NCBI GenBank assembly: GCA_016871315.1
Contig: VFZE01000019.1
Location: 1 to 64,000, forward strand
Direction of reading: 5' to 3'
Origin: Acidimicrobiia bacterium
Lineage (GTDB): Bacteria; Acidobacteriota; Terriglobia; Bryobacterales; Bryobacteraceae
Length of the DNA stretch: 64,000 nucleotides
The stretch's first letter is position 1. Each line of letters begins with the position of its first letter. The notes under the pieces were generated by a model. It saw only the letters and a list, made by a program, of their open reading frames with translations, was not told where the DNA came from and did no database searches. Below, piece by piece: positions 54,739 through 63,240 of the stretch. Position numbers and translations under genes: made by a program.

Positions 54739-55896
54739 ATGGGAGAATATCTGCCTGTCCTGCGTGAGCGTGTGCGTGCGCCGCGTTTCAACTCCCTGTT
54801 TCTCTTCGTGACCTCACGATGTAATTCACTCTGCCGGACCTGCTTTTATTTCGACCAGCTCAACTCACCGGACGATTTGAGTTTTGATGAGATCCGGCGG
54901 ATTTCCGAGACGGCGCCGCGGTTCCGCAAATTGTGGATCAGCGGCGGGGAGCCGTTCCTGCGGGAGGGGCTGGCGGAAATCATCGGCGTGTTTGCACGGA
55001 ACAACGGCATCAGGAACGTGAACCTGCCGACCAATGGGCTGCTGGGGGAGCGGATTTTCCGAGAGGTGGGTGAAATACGGCGGCTGGCTCCGGAGACTTC
55101 GATTGATCTGAATTTCTCGCTCGACGGGCTGGCCAATACGCACGATGTGATCCGCGGGGTGCCGAACAATTTCGGGCGGACGGTAGAGACGTTGAAGGAG
55201 GCGGCGGAACGGTGGCGAGGCGACAAGCGGCTGCGCGTGAATGTGGCCACCGTGATTACGCGAACCAACTATCGTGAGATTCTGCAACTGGGCTTGAAGC
55301 TGGCCGAAGAGGCGAGGGTGGACGGGCATTACTTTGAAGTTGTCCGCGGCGAGACGCCGGATGCGGGAATGAAGGGGTTGAGCGAGAGTGAGGTTCGAGA
55401 GTTGCATTCGCGGCTGATGCCGCTGCACCGGATGTATGCGCGGCGGCTGTTTGCGCACTTGGCGGCGCCGATGCGGGCGCTGGCGTCGATGTATTATCTC
55501 GGCAACATCCGATTGCACTTTGATCTTCATGAGAAGTGTTTGAGCCGGCCATCGAAATGGCCGATGCAGTGCACGGCGGGACAGACTTCGCTGGTGATTG
55601 ACCACAACGGCGCGTTCCGCGCCTGCGAGCTGCGGCCGCGGGTGGGGCGGATGCAGGATTTCGGGCTCGACACCGGCGCCGTGCTGCGATCGGCGGCGTT
55701 GGGGGATGAGGTGGCGCGGATCCCGGAAGCCAACTGCTGGTGCACGCACTCCTGCTTCATCCAGGACAGCTCAAAATTCAGCGCGCGGGTGCAGCTGTTC
55801 GAGATACCGTGGGCATGGCTGCGTCAGAGGAAGGACGGGCTGCAGAACGCTCCGCTTGAGGAGATTGAACGGTTCCGGGCATTGGAACTGGCCTGA
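54739..55896 (+). CDS. Radical SAM protein with C-terminal SPASM-like cysteines
   Basis: A 385-residue enzyme with the [4Fe-4S]/SAM motif CNSLCRTC (Cys28, Cys32, Cys35) after FLFVTSRC, and the GGEPF motif SGGEPFLREG. A C-terminal region holds further cysteines in EKCLSR, MQCTAGQ, RACELRP and NCWCTHSC, the spacing expected for an auxiliary cluster (SPASM or twitch type). Such proteins modify peptides or small molecules; the substrate is unknown. ATG 54739 is preferred over TTG 54730. The nudix gene starts on its stop codon (TGATG), so the two are coupled. Confidence 0.9.
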   Translation: MGEYLPVLRERVRAPRFNSLFLFVTSRCNSLCRTCFYFDQLNSPDDLSFDEIRRISETAPRFRKLWISGGEPFLREGLAEIIGVFARNNGIRNVNLPTNGLLGERIFREVGEIRRLAPETSIDLNFSLDGLANTHDVIRGVPNNFGRTVETLKEAAERWRGDKRLRVNVATVITRTNYREILQLGLKLAEEARVDGHYFEVVRGETPDAGMKGLSESEVRELHSRLMPLHRMYARRLFAHLAAPMRALASMYYLGNIRLHFDLHEKCLSRPSKWPMQCTAGQTSLVIDHNGAFRACELRPRVGRMQDFGLDTGAVLRSAALGDEVARIPEANCWCTHSCFIQDSSKFSARVQLFEIPWAWLRQRKDGLQNAPLEEIERFRALELA

Positions 55897-56297
55897 TGAC
55901 GGTGGTGGTAGCGGCGCTCATTGAGCGGGATGGCAAGCTTCTCATCGCGCAGCGACGGGCGGAAGAGCGGCATGGATTGCAGTGGGAGTTTCCCGGGGGG
56001 AAGGCGGAGCCGGGGGAAGGAGCCCGCGAAGCGCTCAAAAGGGAGTTGGAGGAGGAACTGGGGATTCAAGCCGAAATCGGCGAGGAGATCGAGCGCTACC
56101 AGTATCAGTATCCCGGGTGCGAACCGATTGAGCTGATGTTCTTCCGCGTGGACGCATATCAAGGGGAGCCGGCGAATCGGGTGTTCGAGCGGATCGTCTG
56201 GGAGCGTCCGGCGCGGCTGCCGGACTACGATTTTCTCGAAGGGGATGTGGAATTCGTCCGGCGGCTGGCTTCCGGCGAAGCCGGCGTGAAATACTAG
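55896..56297 (+). CDS. MutT-type Nudix hydrolase
   Basis: A 133-residue (d)NTP pyrophosphohydrolase of the MutT group. The Nudix box runs from Gly34 (GGKAEPGEGAREALKRELEE, then ELG), with the REALKRELEEE metal ligands intact, and the N-terminus MTVVVAALIERDGKLLIAQRR is MutT-like. MutT removes 8-oxo-dGTP or related oxidised nucleotides. Overlap with the radical SAM gene by one base suggests coupling, though the reason for the pairing is unclear. Confidence 0.92.
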   Translation: MTVVVAALIERDGKLLIAQRRAEERHGLQWEFPGGKAEPGEGAREALKRELEEELGIQAEIGEEIERYQYQYPGCEPIELMFFRVDAYQGEPANRVFERIVWERPARLPDYDFLEGDVEFVRRLASGEAGVKY

Positions 56298-56314
56298 AGC
56301 AAGTACCCTCAAAC

Positions 56315-58171
56315 ATGGAAATCGGAGAATCTTCCGTTCCGGACTCAACAAGCGGGCTGCAATTCCCCGGGTGGGGAACGGCAACCCGGATTGAAGATCT
56401 CGGGAGTGGCCCCGTTGCGGTAACGCACCTAGACTCGGGCGTGGTGCACAAGCTGGGGCAGTGGCGATCCACGGCGATCTGCGGCAACGACATCACCTCC
56501 AGTTGTCTCTACGTGAGTGCGCTTTGCGCGATCTATGCCGGCCCGTACGCGCCGCTCTCGCTGCTGGCCGTTGCGCTCGTGCTGTACCTGTTCCGCAGCA
56601 TTTATGCGGAGGTCGGTTCCGCGCTACCGCTGAACGGCGGCGCCTACAACGTGCTGCTGAACACGACGACCAAGGCGAAGGCGTCAGGGGCGGCCTGCCT
56701 GACGATGCTGTCCTACGTGGCGACGGCGGTGATCAGCGCGTATGAGGCGATGCACTATGCGCACAACCTATGGGAAGGACTGGACGTTTTTTGGGCGACG
56801 ATTGTGCTGCTTGGGATTTTCGCGGTACTGAATCTGATCGGGATCACCGAATCGGCGAATGTCGCACTGGGGATGTTCATTTTCCACATATTCACGCTGA
56901 CCCTGCTGGTGGTGATTTGCGGCTGGCGGGTGATGCAGAATGGCGAGATTCTGAGCTTGAATTGGAATACGCCGACGCCGGACGGGGCGGCGATGGCGCT
57001 GTTTTTCGGGTTCGCGGCGGCGATGCTCGGCATCAGCGGCTTTGAGAGCTCGGCGAACTTCATCGAGGAACAGGCCGAAGGGGTGTTTCCTCAAACGCTG
57101 CGGAACATGTGGATCGCGGTGGCGTTTTTCAATCCGATGATCAGTTTTCTGGCGATGGGAATGATGCCGCTGGCCGAAGTGGGAAGGCATAAAGAAGACC
57201 TGCTGGCGCAGATGGGCTTGCTATCCGGCGGCGAGTGGCTGCAAAACATGGTGAGTCTGAACGCGGTGATGGTGCTTTCCGGGGCGGTGCTGACCAGTTA
57301 TGTGGGCATCACGGGGCTGGTGCGGCGGATGAGCCTGGACCAGTGCCTGCCGCAGTTTCTGTTGGCTGAAAACAAATGGCGGCACACCAATCACTGGATC
57401 ATTGTGCTGTTCTTTCTGGTGTGCTGTTCGATTCTCGCGATCAGCGGCGGCGAGGTGGCGATGCTGGCGGGCGTCTACACGCTGAGCTTCCTCGGCGTGA
57501 TGATGCTGTTTGCGGTGGGCAACATGCTGCTGAAGGTAAAGCGGGCGCGGCTGGCGCGGGAATACACGGCCTCCTGGCCCGGAGTATTGACGGCGCTGTT
57601 GGCCGTGATCATCGGGCTGGCCGGCACATTGGTTTTGAATCCGGCCTACGTGCGGGTGTTCGTGATCTATTCCGCCGTGGCGGTGACCATCGTAGGGCTC
57701 ATGTTCCTGCGGGTGCAGCTGCTGCGGCTGGCGCTGACGCTGATCAAGGTGGTGGTGGCCAGGATTCGCGCGATGAGCCAGAAGATGAACCAACAGATCC
57801 TGAACTCGATCCACGAGATCAACAGCCGCGAGGTGATTTACTTCAGCCGCGGCGACAATCTGGAGGCGCTCAACCGCGCCGCGCTTTACGTACTGAACAA
57901 TGAAGTCACGAACAATCTGAAAGTGGTGCACTGCTACGAGCAGGAAGCACAGATTGCGGAAAACTTGAGCGCGCACCTGGAGACGGTGGACAGGCTGTAC
58001 CCGCTGCTGCGGATTGACCTGGTGCTAGTGAAGGGCAAGTTCGGACCGGAGCTGATCGAGCGGCTTTCGCAGCGCCTTGGGGTTCCGAAGAATTACATGT
58101 TCATGGGGACGCCGGGGGGCAGATTCCCGCACAACATCGCCGAACTCGGCGGCGTTCGGCTGATCATGTAG
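56315..58171 (+). CDS. APC-type amino acid permease with cytosolic C-terminal domain
   Basis: A 618-residue transporter. About 12 hydrophobic helices span residues 60-480 (GNDITSSCLYVSALCAIYAGPYAPLSL, then ALPLNGGAYNVLL, GISGFESSANFIEEQAEGVFP). About 130 residues follow in the cytosol (MNQQILNSIHEINSREVIYFSRGDNLEALNRAALYVL onward), which resembles a nucleotide- or USP-like alpha/beta domain. This architecture is like cation or amino acid transporters with regulatory tails. The substrate is unknown. It begins 17 bases after the Nudix gene. Confidence 0.85.
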   Translation: MEIGESSVPDSTSGLQFPGWGTATRIEDLGSGPVAVTHLDSGVVHKLGQWRSTAICGNDITSSCLYVSALCAIYAGPYAPLSLLAVALVLYLFRSIYAEVGSALPLNGGAYNVLLNTTTKAKASGAACLTMLSYVATAVISAYEAMHYAHNLWEGLDVFWATIVLLGIFAVLNLIGITESANVALGMFIFHIFTLTLLVVICGWRVMQNGEILSLNWNTPTPDGAAMALFFGFAAAMLGISGFESSANFIEEQAEGVFPQTLRNMWIAVAFFNPMISFLAMGMMPLAEVGRHKEDLLAQMGLLSGGEWLQNMVSLNAVMVLSGAVLTSYVGITGLVRRMSLDQCLPQFLLAENKWRHTNHWIIVLFFLVCCSILAISGGEVAMLAGVYTLSFLGVMMLFAVGNMLLKVKRARLAREYTASWPGVLTALLAVIIGLAGTLVLNPAYVRVFVIYSAVAVTIVGLMFLRVQLLRLALTLIKVVVARIRAMSQKMNQQILNSIHEINSREVIYFSRGDNLEALNRAALYVLNNEVTNNLKVVHCYEQEAQIAENLSAHLETVDRLYPLLRIDLVLVKGKFGPELIERLSQRLGVPKNYMFMGTPGGRFPHNIAELGGVRLIM

Positions 58172-58561
58172 CTAGGCGATGGCGTAGAGCCAGGCGGTGA
58201 GCTTCGAGCCTTTGAGCGTCTTCTCGATAGCCGGCCACGCCTTCTGATGATCGTCGCTGGCGACCCATTGCAGGCGCTGCTCCTCGGTCTGGAAACTGAT
58301 CAGCAGGCGGTTCAGAAACTGTTTGGGCGCGTCGCCGTGCATTGATTTTTGGAACTTCAGCAGCTTCACGTCGACGAAGCCCGGCTGGCGGCTGATGGCG
58401 GGCTGAAAGATGTTGCGGAAGTTAGCGAGCAGCTCTTTCTCTCGTGCGGGATCGACTTCCAAGTCGACGTGCAGTTGGATGGCGTTCGCTGCCGTCTGCG
58501 CGGGCAGGGCGGCGCCCGCGCCGAGCGCGGCGATGGTTTTCATCGAAATACGGCGGTTCAT
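58172..58561 (-). CDS. Secreted ABM-like (antibiotic biosynthesis monooxygenase fold) protein
   Basis: A 129-residue protein with an N-terminal export signal (MNRRISMKTIAALGAGAALPAQTAANA) and a dimeric alpha/beta barrel of the antibiotic-biosynthesis-monooxygenase type: HVDLEVDPAREKELLANFRNIFQPAISRQPGF, then LLISFQTEEQRLQWVASDDHQKAW. The fold includes haem-degrading and quinone-forming enzymes, but I see no signature for either. It ends directly against the permease stop on the other strand. Confidence 0.72.
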   Translation of the reverse strand: MNRRISMKTIAALGAGAALPAQTAANAIQLHVDLEVDPAREKELLANFRNIFQPAISRQPGFVDVKLLKFQKSMHGDAPKQFLNRLLISFQTEEQRLQWVASDDHQKAWPAIEKTLKGSKLTAWLYAIA

Positions 58562-58585
58562 AGCAAGGCGATTCTATCAGAATGG

Positions 58586-59602
58586 CTAGTCCAGCCCGAT
58601 GCAGATTTTGCCGAAGTGTCCGCCTTGTTCCATGTGGCGCAACGCATCGGCGGATTGCTCAAACGGGAAGATGTGATCGACGACCGGGCGCATCTGGTGA
58701 ACTTCGACGGCGCGCGCCATTTCTTCGAACATATCCCGGGAGCCGACAAAGATTCCGTGGATGGTGATGCCCTTCATCATGGCGGGCAGGGGGTTGCATT
58801 CGGTGGCGCCTTCTTTGGTGGCGAGGTTTCCGATGAGGTGGATCTTGCCGCCCATGCGGGTGGCGCGGACGGATTGGGGAAGCGTGCCGGCGCCGCCGAC
58901 CTCGACAACATGATCCACGCCGCCCGGGGTGAGCTTGCGTACAGTTTCCTCCCAGTCCGGGTCTGTCGTGTAGTTGATGGTTTCATGCGCGCCTAGTTCC
59001 TCAAGACGCTCCAGCTTTTCGTCCTGGCTGGAGGTGGAGATAATGCGCGCGCCGGCCATATGGGCAAACTGAACGGCGAACAGCGATACGCCACCGGTGC
59101 CCAGCGTGAGCACGGTATCCCCGCACTTGAGGCCGCCTTTCACCATCAAGGCGTGCCAGGCGGTGACGCCGGCGCAGGGCAGCGTGGCGGCCTCCTCCCA
59201 GCTGAGATGCTCTGGGACATGGACCACGCCTTCTTCCTGGAGAAGGAGCCTCTCGCAAAGCACGCCGGGCGCGGCCGCTCCCAGCGCGGTGCGCGCCTTG
59301 GCCTCAGAGGGCTCGCCTGAGAGCCAGCCCTGCATGAAGATGGCGGCGACACGATCGCCTTCCTTGACGCGCGTCACACCGGCGCCCACGGCGATCACTT
59401 CACCGGCCGCATCGGAGCAGATGGTGAGCGGAAGGGGAAGCTTCTTGCTGTAGAGGCCCTTAGCGACCAATAGGTCGCGGTAGTTGAGCGAGACTGCGCG
59501 CACGCGGATCAGGACCTGGCCGGGGCCGGGAGAGGGCTCGGGCAATTCGTTGAGTTGGAGATGATCAAGGCCGAAGCCGCCGGTAAGCTGGAGAGCGCGC
59601 AT
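58586..59602 (-). CDS. Zinc-independent MDR-family oxidoreductase (quinone oxidoreductase-like)
   Basis: A 338-residue medium-chain dehydrogenase/reductase. The nucleotide-binding site is LTLGTGGVSLFAVQFAHMAGA (the GTGGVS loop), and the segment SLNYRDLLVAKG, where zinc-type alcohol dehydrogenases have a cysteine ligand, marks a member without catalytic zinc. It is therefore more like NADPH:quinone reductases or enoyl reductases. It lies 24 bases upstream of the ABM-like gene on the same strand. Confidence 0.88.
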   Translation of the reverse strand: MRALQLTGGFGLDHLQLNELPEPSPGPGQVLIRVRAVSLNYRDLLVAKGLYSKKLPLPLTICSDAAGEVIAVGAGVTRVKEGDRVAAIFMQGWLSGEPSEAKARTALGAAAPGVLCERLLLQEEGVVHVPEHLSWEEAATLPCAGVTAWHALMVKGGLKCGDTVLTLGTGGVSLFAVQFAHMAGARIISTSSQDEKLERLEELGAHETINYTTDPDWEETVRKLTPGGVDHVVEVGGAGTLPQSVRATRMGGKIHLIGNLATKEGATECNPLPAMMKGITIHGIFVGSRDMFEEMARAVEVHQMRPVVDHIFPFEQSADALRHMEQGGHFGKICIGLD

Positions 59603-59628
59603 TGCTCGATTATGGCGCGGATTGCGAT

Positions 59629-60234
59629 TTATCGGCGGACGATCACTTCGCGCAGGTGATCGCGGGTGAGAAAAAACTTGACGGAATGAAAGCCGGTGAA
59701 GAGTTTTTCAATGGCGCGGTTGTTGAAGCTGTGCCCCGCGCGGCGGCTGCCCTTACTGAACATGTGCAGCGAAGATGGGCCGGCAATGCGGAAGCTGTAG
59801 GCGGGAATGGTGGCCTCGCGCGATTCCGGATGAAAGCAGGCTAGCAGCGGGGATTGTGAGCGAAGCACAAGGTGCAGCCGCTGCATGACGACGTCGAGCA
59901 AAGGTTTCGAAAGAAATTCGAGGGTGTCCCAGACGAGGACGGCATCGAAGTGGCCGGGAGGAAATTGCAGGACGTGATCCAGGAAAAGCGCGGCCTTCTG
60001 CGGGTCGGCTTGTGCCTCCAGCGATTCGCCAGGTCCAAAGATGAGATCGAGGGTGTGTAGAAAATCCTCGGTATAGAGCCTGTGGCCGAGGCTGGTGATG
60101 TAGGTGACGTTGGCTTGCGTGAACTCGCCGAGATCGAGCACGCGCTGTCCGGGTCCGGGCAGAGAAGCGAAGAACTGCTCCAGTCCGTGACTATGTCTCA
60201 CGTTGCCGGATTGTGGTTGCGGATTCCCGGCCAT
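59629..60234 (-). CDS. Class I methyltransferase-like protein
   Basis: A 201-residue protein with a Rossmann-type pattern: QRVLDLGEFTQANVTYITSLGHRLYTEDF in place of the usual motif I, and FDAVLVWDTLEFLSKPLLDVVMQRLHLVL as the post-II strand and helix typical of SAM-dependent methyltransferases. The glycine-rich motif I is degraded (DLGEFTQ), so SAM binding is uncertain. It follows the bactofilin gene by 15 bases on the same strand. Confidence 0.65.
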   Translation of the reverse strand: MAGNPQPQSGNVRHSHGLEQFFASLPGPGQRVLDLGEFTQANVTYITSLGHRLYTEDFLHTLDLIFGPGESLEAQADPQKAALFLDHVLQFPPGHFDAVLVWDTLEFLSKPLLDVVMQRLHLVLRSQSPLLACFHPESREATIPAYSFRIAGPSSLHMFSKGSRRAGHSFNNRAIEKLFTGFHSVKFFLTRDHLREVIVRR

Positions 60235-60249
60235 GGGAACAGCAGCGCG

Positions 60250-60804
60250 CTAGCGCTTGGATTCGGCGGCGAGCCCGGCGGCGGGCTGTCCGCCGCCACC
60301 TGCGGCGGCACTGGCCGCGGGCGCTACGCGCGTGGGCTGAGCCTTGGAAACTTCGGGACGAGAAATGTCTATGCTGCCTTTAAAGTATGCGCCGTCTTCA
60401 ATGACGATTCTGACGGTCTTGATGTCGCCAACCAGTTTGGCGTCTTTGCGGATTTCGATCTTGTCGCCGACTTCGACGTTGCCGTGAATGGTTCCCAGTA
60501 CGACGATGTCGCGGGCTTTGACGCCGGCGGTCAGCTTTCCGTTGGGGCCCACCGTAAGCCGGTGCTCCTGCATTTCCACCGAACCTTCCACCTCGCCGTC
60601 GATGTAGAGATCCTCGCGGCTGTGAAGCTGGCCCTTGACGATGACGGATTTGCCAATGGACGCCGAGCGGCCGACGGTTTCAAACTCAGGATTGCGTGCG
60701 GGCAGTGTGCTCATGGGAATTCCTTCTCGGGCCAGGGAAGCCGACGTGGGCGGCTGCAGAGCCGGTTTGGGGGCGATTTCTTCTTCCTTGCGTCGATTCC
60801 ACAT
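60250..60804 (-). CDS. Bactofilin-family polymer-forming protein
   Basis: A 184-residue cytoskeletal protein. The core (about residues 42-145) is a right-handed beta helix with regularly spaced hydrophobics: SIGKSVIVKGQLHSREDLYIDG, GSVEMQEHRLTVGPNGKLTAG, DIVVLGTIHGNVEVGDKIEI and KLVGDIKTVRIVIEDGAYFKGSI. Both tails are disordered, the C-terminal one Ala/Gly/Pro-rich. Bactofilins self-assemble into membrane-associated filaments. ATG 60804 is preferred because AAGGAGG lies 9 bases before it. Confidence 0.93.
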   Translation of the reverse strand: MWNRRKEEEIAPKPALQPPTSASLAREGIPMSTLPARNPEFETVGRSASIGKSVIVKGQLHSREDLYIDGEVEGSVEMQEHRLTVGPNGKLTAGVKARDIVVLGTIHGNVEVGDKIEIRKDAKLVGDIKTVRIVIEDGAYFKGSIDISRPEVSKAQPTRVAPAASAAAGGGGQPAAGLAAESKR

Positions 60805-60873
60805 AGGAGAAACCTCCTTGGGTTGAAATCCCATGGTAGTCGAGCAGGGCGGGGAAACGCAATGATGATCGGA

Positions 60874-61767
60874 CTACGGCTTGCGGAAGGGCATCAACTC
60901 ATCGGCGGTGAGAATGCCGTCGCCGGAGCGGTCCAGCCGCTTCAGGGAGTCGGCGGCGGACTTGATTTCGGCGGCCGAGAGCTTGCCGTCTGCGTCGGTG
61001 TCGAGAGCCGACACGGCTCCACTGGATGGCTGGTAGTACGGAGTGGGAATCTCCGCCGCGCCGCTTTGCGAGGCGGGCTTGTCGGCGCCGGCTTCCAGCA
61101 CAAGGTCGAAGGTGGTGCGGAGATAGGAGCCGGCGGCAGTCTTCACGGTTTCCGTGTCGACGATGAGGTTGGATTTGCGCGCGTAGGCGTCCTTGGTGTT
61201 GTAGGGGTCGCCCTTGAAGTAGAGTTGCGTGATCAGCTGTTTGTGGCCAAAGGCGCGCACCAGGTAATGGATATGGCTGGGCCGGATCTGATCGCCGACG
61301 GCGTAGTGGGAGGGCTTGATGGTCTCGTATTCGTAGTAGCCGGTTTCGTCCGTGAGCAGCCGGATGCGGTTGCGGAACTCGGAGATCTTCAGACGGTCCT
61401 TGGCGTCGGTTTTGTCATAGCGGCCTTCGGCGTCGGCCTGCCAGATATCGAGCAGCGCGTTGGCGATGGGCTTCTTGGTGGCAAAGCTCCAGATACGTCC
61501 GCGTACGAGAAGCGTCTGCCCTGGCTCCAGTGGAGCCGTTACCTTGCCGCGGAACGGAGCGCCGGGCGCATAGAAAGGACCGAGGATGTCGCGATGCGAC
61601 GTCTCCCATTTACCGGCGGGCGAGATGGCCGGAATACCATCGGAGGCGATGTATTCCAGGTAATTGTGCACGTCACGCGTGGCGGGGGTGGGGCCTGCGC
61701 CCTCGGCCAGGGTGAGCGGAGTGGCGGCCAGGGCTCCAAAAAACTTGCGGCGGGGAATGCGTTTCAT
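60874..61767 (-). CDS. Tat-exported intradiol ring-cleavage dioxygenase with C-terminal EF-hands
   Basis: A 297-residue enzyme. The N-terminus PRRKFFGALAATP is a Tat signal. The intradiol dioxygenase domain (about 45-215) binds iron with two Tyr and two His; visible are LDIWQADAEGRYD (first Tyr), YYEYETIKPSHYAVGD and the RPSHIHYLVRA histidines. Residues about 245-295 are a pair of EF-hand-like calcium motifs: ALDTDADGKLSAAEI and LDRSGDGILTADEL. A fused EF-hand tail on an exported dioxygenase is unusual and suggests calcium-dependent stability or anchoring. AGGAGG precedes ATG by about 8 bases. Confidence 0.85.
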   Translation of the reverse strand: MKRIPRRKFFGALAATPLTLAEGAGPTPATRDVHNYLEYIASDGIPAISPAGKWETSHRDILGPFYAPGAPFRGKVTAPLEPGQTLLVRGRIWSFATKKPIANALLDIWQADAEGRYDKTDAKDRLKISEFRNRIRLLTDETGYYEYETIKPSHYAVGDQIRPSHIHYLVRAFGHKQLITQLYFKGDPYNTKDAYARKSNLIVDTETVKTAAGSYLRTTFDLVLEAGADKPASQSGAAEIPTPYYQPSSGAVSALDTDADGKLSAAEIKSAADSLKRLDRSGDGILTADELMPFRKP

Positions 61768-61923
61768 CGACTTGCCTCCTTACTTGAGCGATCGCCTAGT
61801 GCTGCCATTCTATCTCAGACCGTTGCCGGATTCCTTGCCGGGCATCGCGAAATCACTGTATAGTTCGACTTTTCAGGAACTTCCAACTCCTCAATGCTGT
61901 AAAATGATTGAAAGGAGGGTTGT

Positions 61924-63228
61924 GTGTTGACCAGATTTGCCCTGTTTGTCCTTGCTACGGTTTCTCTTGCCCTGGCAGCTGGAAAGAAGACCGAGGTCAC
62001 GTTTTATAAGGATGTCCTGCCGGTTCTGCAGAAGAACTGCCAGGAGTGCCACCGCGCCGGGGAGGCGGCTCCAATGGAGTTGTTCACCTATCAGCAGGTG
62101 CGGCCGTGGGCCAAGGCGATGCGGGAGGCGGTGCTGACCAAGAAGATGCCGCCGTGGTTCGCCGATCCGCATGTGGGGAAATTCAGCAACGACCGTTCGA
62201 TGGCGCAAGCAGAAATCGACACGCTGGCTGGTTGGGCCGACAGCGGCGCCAAGGAGGGCAATAAGAAGGATGCCCCCCCGCCGCGCACCTTTGCCACGGG
62301 CTGGTACATCGGCAAGCCGGATGTGGTGATTGAGATGCCGGAGCCATATGACGTTCCGGCGAGCGGGACCATTGAGTACACCTACTACATCGTGCCGACC
62401 GGCTTCACCGAGGACAAATGGGTTCAGCTGGCCGAGGCGCGGCCGGGTGATCGTTCCGTGGTGCACCACATCATCGCCTTTGCGCGCGAGCCGAATTCCA
62501 AGTGGCTGCGCGATTACCCGGTCAAGCAAGGATTTGTGCCGAAGCGGCGGGGCGAGGGTGGAGGCGAAGGCGGCGTTGGCGGCGGCGAGTTTATTTCCGG
62601 GTTCGCTCCTGGCGCGCCTCCGGAGATGTTGCGGCCTGGACAGGGCAAACTGATCAAGGCCGGCTCCGACATCGTCTTCCAGATGCACTATACGACCAAT
62701 GGCAAGGCAGCGCGCGACCAGTCCAAGCTGGGACTGATCTTCTCGAAGGATAAGCCGGAATACCGCGTGGTGACCCTGGCGGCGATGAACGGCAAGTTCG
62801 TGATTCCGCCGGGCGCTCCGGCGCACGCCGTGGATGGCGCGATCACGCTGCATGGCGACACGCGGCTGATTTCGCTGTTCCCGCACATGCACTTGCGCGG
62901 CAAGTCGATGGAGATGCGCGCGGTGTATCCGACCGGGGAAATGGAAAAACTGCTGTGGGTGCCGAACTACGACTTCAGCTGGCAGCTGTGGTATCAGCTT
63001 CCGGAGCCGAAGCTGCTGCCGAAGGGCACGCGGATTGAGGCGACCGGAACATTCGATAATTCGCCGAACAACCCGCACAATCCCGATCCGACCAAGGAGG
63101 TCCGTTGGGGCGATCAGAGCTGGGAAGAGATGATGATCGGCTTTTTTGACGTGGCGATCGAGGCCGGGAAGAACCCGATCGACGTGCTGCGTGCGCCGCG
63201 GCGGGCCGCGCCTGGCAGTGAGAACTAG
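61924..63228 (+). CDS. Secreted c-haem/copper monooxygenase-like protein (PHM fold)
   Basis: A 434-residue exported protein starting at GTG 61924 (TTG 61927 equally possible), with AAGGAGGG just upstream. After the signal peptide a short cytochrome-c-like region carries Cys39-x2-Cys42-His43 (NCQECH). From about residue 120 the protein resembles the copper type II ascorbate-dependent monooxygenase (PHM) fold: His181/His182 (VVHHI), His255 (QMHYT), His321/His323 (PHMHLRG) and Met403/404 (EEMMIG). That is the order of copper ligands in peptidylglycine hydroxylating monooxygenase. A Gly/Glu-rich loop lies at 209-221. Homologues are common in Acidobacteriota; the substrate is unknown. A close paralogue follows 12 bases on. 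Confidence 0.8.
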   Translation: MLTRFALFVLATVSLALAAGKKTEVTFYKDVLPVLQKNCQECHRAGEAAPMELFTYQQVRPWAKAMREAVLTKKMPPWFADPHVGKFSNDRSMAQAEIDTLAGWADSGAKEGNKKDAPPPRTFATGWYIGKPDVVIEMPEPYDVPASGTIEYTYYIVPTGFTEDKWVQLAEARPGDRSVVHHIIAFAREPNSKWLRDYPVKQGFVPKRRGEGGGEGGVGGGEFISGFAPGAPPEMLRPGQGKLIKAGSDIVFQMHYTTNGKAARDQSKLGLIFSKDKPEYRVVTLAAMNGKFVIPPGAPAHAVDGAITLHGDTRLISLFPHMHLRGKSMEMRAVYPTGEMEKLLWVPNYDFSWQLWYQLPEPKLLPKGTRIEATGTFDNSPNNPHNPDPTKEVRWGDQSWEEMMIGFFDVAIEAGKNPIDVLRAPRRAAPGSEN

Positions 63229-63240
63229 CGGGAGGGATTC

